A stretch of DNA of 64,000 bases from Taiwanofungus camphoratus (lineage: Eukaryota; Basidiomycota; Agaricomycetes; Polyporales; Taiwanofungaceae): NCBI GenBank assembly GCA_003999685.1, contig CP021229.1, positions 496,001 to 560,000 of the forward strand. Reading direction: 5' to 3'. Every line of letters begins with the position of its first letter. The first letter of the stretch is position 1. A program made the position numbers and the translations under genes. Of the stretch, positions 58,169 to 64,000 are shown in pieces. The notes under the pieces were generated by a model, which was not told the DNA's origin, did no database searches, and was given only the letters and a program-made list of their open reading frames with translations.

Positions 58169-58256
58169 GTCCTTGTCGATTAGTGGTTAGATCATCACGT
58201 TGTGGTCGTTGTGGCTTAAAACCGTGAAGACGGAGGCTCGAATCCTCCCTGGGACA
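58169..58256 (+). tRNA. tRNA-His (GUG) with a 16-nt intron
   Basis: Acceptor 58169-58175 (GTCCTTG) pairs with 58249-58255 (CTGGGAC), with one T-T mismatch and one G-T pair; the discriminator is A58256. The D arm is GATT..GATC. The anticodon stem TCACG (58195-58199) pairs with CGTGA (58223-58227), the loop is TTGTGG plus C, and the anticodon GTG is at 58202-58204. The intron 58206-58221 sits between positions 37 and 38, the standard site. The T stem is GGAGG/CCTCC with loop CTCGAAT (first T changed to C). TTTT follows at 58260. It is divergent from eL20. The extra 5' G of tRNA-His would be added after transcription. Confidence 0.85.
58206..58221 (+). other. Intron of tRNA-His
   Basis: TCGTTGTGGCTTAAAA, placed one base 3' of the anticodon. 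Removing it gives a regular 7-nt anticodon loop. Confidence 0.8.
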
Positions 58257-58259
58257 AAA

Positions 58260-58263
58260 TTTT
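58260..58263 (+). terminator. RNA polymerase III terminator
   Basis: TTTT three bases after the tRNA discriminator base. Confidence 0.75.
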
Positions 58264-58583
58264 GTATTTCAGACCCTTGTTTTCTTACTTCACTCACCTT
58301 TATCAATGGATTGTTGTCGATAGCTTTCCTATTATCTGGAGACACGCCTCCACTGTGGAATTTTTGTGTCAGATTGAGCTTGAACTCTTGAAGGTCTAGT
58401 GCAATAATGATAACAGACTCAATACGATTTGATCTACGCTAACGGATGCACAGGACAATACACTCGTATGCTACTCTACATATTGCAATTGCGTTGAGAG
58501 GTAAGGGGAAAAAATAGAATATAGCGTACGTGTCGTGATGGGTGTAGGGAAAGCATCGGGTATCACACGGCCTAATCTACATG
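58264..58583. other. Gap between tRNA-His and the DUF6533 gene
   Basis: 320 bp, with part of it probably the 3' untranslated region of the minus-strand gene. Nothing else seen. Confidence 0.5.
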
Positions 58584-60290
58584 TCAGCGTCGAGTAGTCA
58601 TTACACCCATGTCACGCATTTCAAGTTCCACCGTTTCCGGCATGTCGTCTAAGTCGGTCTGGGGATCCGCAAGCTCAAGGGCATCCGGCGAATATTCAGC
58701 CCTCGTGGTGTCGCCAGGGACCCCACCGAATCGCGATGTGAACAGTAGGGTCGTGGAGTTGTCAGTGGAAGGGTCAGTTACTGGAGTCATATGTGGGCTA
58801 GCAATTTCGTGGAGATTCAGCATAAGGCGCGACATCATGGTCACTGATACACTGCGAGGAAGGGTGTCAATGCCAACCACCTGACGCGCACAAGCACCGT
58901 AGCTCATCTGACCTGCTAGCGAGAGTCGACAGAACACCCCGCAGAAGGGGCTAAATATGAGAAAAGGATTCACATCAGGAATTGTCGCTGACAAAGAAGA
59001 CATTGTTCGTACTTGTAGGACCTGTGTACAGTGGTAAGTGGTGAGTCGTGGTTGACGCGGACAACTTACGTAGAATGTTAATGTGTTTGCTAGGTTGACA
59101 GAAGCCATTACGCTGTGGCAATGCAAGATAAAACTGTTGGCGGGGGAGATCAATCGACCTGGGTCATAGACTTACGCGAAGTACATTGCGCCTGTCAATG
59201 CGAGCAGAATGAGAACATAGCAAGCCTACATGCCTCACTGATGAACTAACCATCCCGATAGATAACTGATATGATAGACTTCTCCTCGAGCAGAGAATGC
59301 AGGTGCCTTTCTTTGTACGAGTTGTAGAGTGTCAAGGAAAAAATTAATACGTCGTAGACAAATAAAGCTTCCCACGCAACAGCAAGATCTGCGGAAAAAC
59401 ATGGTAACCCTGTGGCATTGAAGTTAAAATATTGGCTTACGGATTCCTCTGCGAGATAGTCAAGTCGGACACAGCAGAAATGAGAAGGCTGTGATAGCTC
59501 ATGACTTTAATGCAAGCATACGATATACGTGAAGCAGCAGTATGGCATCCTCCGCTCAAGTCCAGACTCTGTTTTTGTCCTGTGACTGCGAACTTCGGAG
59601 AAAGACATCAGCAATATCGATAATTGGGCGGGAAGTACGTTCCAAAGCACTCACGCAAGCAAGTCCCAAAAGCACTAGGCCTGATCCAACGACAAGTGCT
59701 AGAATTCGTCTATCTCGGCGATATAGCGCATAGGTTCGTATACACAGACAGACTAAGATTGAGATCATGGCAGTGAATACCAAGCAATTCAAAAGTATGG
59801 ATAGTCCTACTACAAACGATAACTTGAACAATCACTAGAAGCAATTGCCTGTACAGCGCGTATCGTTTGCAGCTAATAACTCAGTCAGCAATCAGTAATA
59901 TTTTGCATCATCTTAATGTCAACCTCTGTGCGCAATAGTTCATTGGTGAGGAAACCTAAGATGACTTGGGTTATAGAACATACTCGGTCTGATTTGAAGT
60001 CATAGAAATTGCCGACATTTACGGCAATATCCTAGGCGTATCATAATGTTAAGAATGAAACAGTGGAAAAGAAATTGAGCTGACTCCAAAAAAGGTCAGG
60101 TAGCGGTTTATGAAGAAGAGGATGTGTCCCCTTGACTTGGGCCGCTTCCATATGCGCTCAAACTCATTTGTAAATGTACATAGGTAGTCATAGTAGAAGA
60201 TACCTGTTTGTGGTTTAGTTGCCTACTTCGCCAAAAAGGATAAGATACGAACTAATCCCCACAAGATGGAGGTAGTTATGAAGATAGCTA
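58584..60290 (-). CDS. DUF6533-type multi-pass membrane protein
   Basis: A multi-exon minus-strand gene. The N-terminal DUF6533 signature is read near 60030-60210 as IFYYDYLCTFTNEFERIWKR and ILFFINRYLTFFG. An exon near 59556-59831 carries helices and the loop CIRTYALYRRDRRILALVVG. Nearer the end, LANTLTFY, then after two introns PLLRGVLSTLAS, then VSVTMMSRLMLNLHE in the last exon (58584-58851). The tail is cytosolic, polar and acidic. This order is that of the large, uncharacterised DUF6533 family of mushrooms, with about six or seven helices. Localisation to a membrane is safe; function is unknown. The first exon and start codon could not be fixed; about 60290 is an estimate. Confidence 0.7.
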
Positions 60291-63200
60291 AACAAAATGA
60301 CGTGTAACAAGATTAGTCAAAGTGCACACTGACGTCGCAGAGAAGAATCTCACACATAGCGAACAGAGTCGATGTCGCTCATCTTCAGCTGTTTGAGACG
60401 TCAGGGAATTCCTTATTAGAAACTTTACAGTGTGCGTGTATAGGACGTCCTTCGCGTTGTTAACATGTGTGCTGGATGGAGAAGAACGGGAATTTGCATA
60501 CACCGGATCTCTTCCCAAGCCATATATCTCGTTCAGCCGTTCACGCGTAGATCATTACGAAGATGCAATTGCCATGAATTTGATGGAGCCATTGACTCGG
60601 AGACCGAACCCATCGTGGCCATGGGGGAGTTCCCCCACATTTGGAACAACAGTCGTGATAAATTTGTGTACATGCGGTTCATACGACAGGTAGCGCTGGA
60701 CCGAGTTGACACGTTTCAAGGTCGAGCATCATTATAGGTAGGTTTGTTGCCTTTGGGTTGGTTTCGCAACAACATCTCATTTCTGGGCAGTCTCCGAGTA
60801 GCATACGATCAAAGCTTTCTCGGCATCCTGTCTTTGCACAGATACATGCTATACTCAATTCGGAAGAAGGAAGCCTCAAATTCACTGGGAATCTAGCTAG
60901 CTAAAGGAAACAAATCTTGTCATTTGCTACGATATGGATCCCATCCTTGAGCAATGTTTCACCTGCAGAGCAGTGAGTGACCCTGTTTGTGAGAATAAAT
61001 CTACACCATGCTATGATCGTGAGTGAATTTCGAAGTTTTTTTGCCCCCGAATGTACTATTAATTTCACGCATGGAATTCAGCTGATGTGTGGCGTAATAT
61101 CGTATATGTCAAGAAGATCAACTCCTCCGAGGGTCATCAAGCAACTAGGCACCATTCACTGAAGCTGTTCCGCTGATCCTCCAATTCCATCTTTTGCCGG
61201 CTTTTGTGAGAATGATGGCGTCAAACGTGCGCGGCATATGTCCGGACAAGCCATTTCAACCCCCACAGACAAACCATAAATGATATGCCAAGAAAAGCCG
61301 GAGACCACTCACGTTGAAATTCTATCACGACACTCGTCGCCCATCAAGTGCTCGCTAATGATTCTTCAGGGAGCCGCCCGACAACTGTGGAATCGCATTG
61401 AGCAGCAACCCTGTCCGGTGTTTGGGAGACCTGACAGGAGGCACATACATAGTTCCTGTGAGAAGATCTTCGTCATAGAATCAACGGTCCATCAGCGAAA
61501 TTTCTTGGCTGTTGACTCCTAGGAATAACCGCTTTATCTGCAGAAGCTTGCCATAGACTGAAGATCGTGGCGTGCTGAGACTGGTTCTCCATGAGTGTTG
61601 GCGAGTATCTACTAGAGTCAGTGGAATCAGTGAGAAGCGATACAAGGTCAGCTTAGACCCCCCATCGCAACATATTTGCCAGAGATCGCTATGAGCCGTA
61701 GCTGTCTCCTGTATATCCGAGACAGGTGTCACCCCTGCGCGCATCAGATAGACTGATAAGCCGGCGCGATCTGCACGTTGAGACATGACCTGGATTGGTC
61801 CAAGTCTTGTTGGTTGCACAGGAAACTCTGTCAGCGTTCAACAGCGATGTTCGAGTGATTTGACCTAGAGGTCTCAGGAACCGTGAGACGGAAATTTACC
61901 ATACCAGCAAGTCACTGGACAAGGTGAAAGGACTGAAACACGCATAGAAAGATCGGCGCCATACTGATCAGGAAGAGAGGGAGCGTGGCCATCATCGAAG
62001 TACAGAACGTCAAAGATAACTGTAGTCCGAGCATATAGTTCTGTCAGATCAGGTTCTCATCCCTCCCTAGGATTACCTCCGGCGGTAAGAACAAGGTTCA
62101 TTAGTAAATTTCAGTAAAGGATCATGATGTACTAGGTTAGCGTTGGATAGAGTGCCATCCAGTCAATGGCGGTGGGATGAACGCAGATTGAGGCGAACAA
62201 GGCTAAAATGCTGCAGGATAAGGTACATTTGAGGATGAGATTATCAACCATGGGCTGCCTTTCTCGGCCATAAACCGATGTGCTACCGAACCGAAATACT
62301 CATCGTTAACGCCGGGATTACATGGTGACAGGTCTACTACGATATGTCGGACTCTGGCGTAATACAGAACGGCAGTGAAACCCAATGGACAAACGCTTCT
62401 GTGCACGCACAGTGCGCATCGTCCAACAGAACAGCACTGGTGGCACATGGCCTCATAATGAGCTAAGTTTGTGCTCTATAGTCCGAAGCTTCCTCTCGGC
62501 GGGCGAATTCTTGTCAGAATTCCCTTCAATCCCTTACGAAAGGATATAGGATATGAGCCCGTAATGAAAGGACATTTGACAATATGGTCTGGCGTTGACC
62601 AGCTGCACGTTAGAGCCAACTTGAAGCGGTCACATTTCACGTTCGTCACTCACCTGTATCAAAGTGAGATAGTACTGATCTGTTATAGTAACAGAGTCAC
62701 TCCTAATGTGAATCTATCAGGGTGTCCAATGCCTGAGAATAGGGGGAAAGGAACGCTCCAAGGATATCGAGACCAACGCTACACATGCAGTTAGTCGAGC
62801 GGTAGTGAGCGATCACCGGACGCTGAATGAGTCAGGGTGTATGGCTGGGAACAACGAAATCAGAGGGTATCAATTTAAGTAACTCCTGCAAGTATCATGA
62901 GGAGAACCGATGACGCAATTGCAAGGCCTTGCAAGTGCTTTCTGGTCACAAGAGGAAGACCGACGGCACAAAGTGCTGCCTGAGAGCTCTTCGAGGGTGT
63001 GTTACCAAGAGGCACAACTATCATCCACAACTCTCAACTTCAATGAAACACTTGATCGAATATTACTGGCATTTGTAATTCGCATGCAAAAGGTAGAATC
63101 GCACGGGAGTCCCCTCGGAAGTAACATCGCGTATTTCAGGGTGCGGTCGTATTGTGAAACCAGTGAGCTGAACATGTCCAGTGGTCCGGCCTCTGGCTGA

Positions 63201-63644
63201 ACTATGAATGAAAATATGCATCTCTTCTTTGGATGCTGGTGAGAATTTACAGAAGTGTTGTATGCGCAATCATGAGCTCATTCAGACGATAGCATGCATA
63301 AGAGCAGAATCACCGCAGCGATGAATAAACACAGATTCTTGGATATCCAACATAGCTTTGCGATGAATGTCGTACAACGTTTTCGTGAGCCAGAACCAGT
63401 GGCAAAAGCAACGCAGACACAGCAATGTGTTGGGGCGATGCGGGTCGAGCAGTGCAGCGAACGCAGGAGGATGGGAAGACTTTGCCACAGATTGTGACCG
63501 ATTGTCACAAGCGGTTAGATTATCGAATCAGGTTGATCTTGTAGCTGATGAGCTCTGATCGGCAATTGCCGTCCCACCTCTTAAGAGTCCTTGCTCTCCA
63601 AATAATCCCCAACCCTCCTCTTTTCATTCTACATCCTGGTCGCC
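60291..63644. other. 3.3 kb without a recognised gene
   Basis: Frames of up to 112 codons (61481-61819, minus, non-ATG start) and 107 codons (62471-62794, plus) show no motif I recognise. The last few hundred bases should hold the cyclophilin promoter; a CT-rich stretch (63600-63630) precedes its ATG. No tRNA or repeat was found. Confidence 0.45.
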
Positions 63645-64000
63645 ATGTCGAACGTTTTCGTAAGTGTCGTGTTTATTTTTCAGCGAACATTTACCGCCCC
63701 GTGTAATTGTGACCACTAATTCCTGTAATCACGTTCAATCAGTTTGACATTACCGTCGACGGCAAGCCTGTCGGCCGCGTCGTCTTCAAGCTCTACGACG
63801 ATGTCGTCCCAAAGACGGCCAAGAACTTCCGTGAACTCGCTACTGGTCAGCACGGATTTGGCTACAAGGATTCCGCCTTCCATCGCATTATTCCCAACTT
63901 CATGCTCCAGGGCGGTGACTTCACCCGCGTAAGTGGATCGAGATCTTATCAACGGACCTAAACCCGACCCCCTTCGCAGGGAAACGGTACTGGTGGAAAG
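63645..64000 (+). CDS. Cyclophilin (peptidyl-prolyl isomerase), 5' part
   Basis: Exons 63645-63659, 63743-63928 and 63980 onward join in frame; the window ends in exon 3. The 15-nt first exon encodes MSNVF. Exon 2 encodes [34 protein letters not shown] and the active-site segment [17 protein letters not shown], which contains the catalytic Arg (HRII) and the Phe/Met/Gln of the proline pocket. Exon 3 starts GNGTGGK. This is the cyclophilin A type, the cytosolic target of cyclosporin that speeds proline isomerisation in folding. No signal peptide is present. The remaining roughly 90 residues, including the drug-contact Trp, lie outside the window. Confidence 0.93.

Noticed and set aside
1-64000. 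CRISPR array, bacterial operons or rRNA genes
   Set aside because: No regularly spaced short repeats, no rRNA-like sequence, and introns throughout show a eukaryote.

Overview
The window looks like genomic DNA of a mushroom-forming basidiomycete (Agaricomycetes). The evidence is many short introns (about 40-75 nt, GT..AG), fungal-type families typical of that group (RBR/IBR E3 ligases, a DUF6533 membrane protein, a sedolisin, a Kre9/Knh1-like GPI protein), a fungal eL20 gene and fungal Gypsy and Tad-like retroelements. No species can be named from the sequence alone.

Layout. 0-10 kb: sparse, with two related cysteine/histidine zinc-finger genes on the minus strand (1.0 and 4.0 kb) and much unrecognised sequence. 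10-22.8 kb: a CpG-poor repeat graveyard, an old unidentified repeat invaded by successive LTR copies of one family, some nested in opposite orientations. 22.8-33 kb: genic, with a secreted S53 peptidase (sedolisin), a GPI-anchored Kre9-like protein (minus) and an RBR E3 ligase. 33.4-54.7 kb: one LINE (APE endonuclease, reverse transcriptase, RNase H; poly(A) tail; 14-bp target duplication). It is broken twice by an LTR family: a solo LTR in ORF1 and a complete 12.1-kb Ty3/Gypsy element, on the minus strand with LTRs in which I saw no difference, in ORF2. 54.8-64 kb: genic, with a second and apparently broken RBR paralogue, ribosomal protein eL20 (minus), an intron-containing tRNA-His, a DUF6533 membrane protein (minus) and the 5' end of a cyclophilin gene that runs off the window.

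Relationships. The LINE landed between the two RBR paralogues, so these were close neighbours. The Gypsy element carries, besides gag-protease and pol, a spliced gene on the opposite strand between pol and its 3' LTR. That gene encodes about 417 residues with a Zn2Cys6-like cysteine cluster and is still open, although pol has a nonsense codon. The Gypsy element also has two copies of a hairpin plus polypurine tract, one at the 3' LTR and one inside pol, with compensatory changes in the hairpin stem. Several insertions of the LTR family show 4-bp target duplications with a central CG. These three observations are the most interesting part of the window.

Limits: exon boundaries were read by eye, many candidate ORF starts are not ATG, and no database search was possible.
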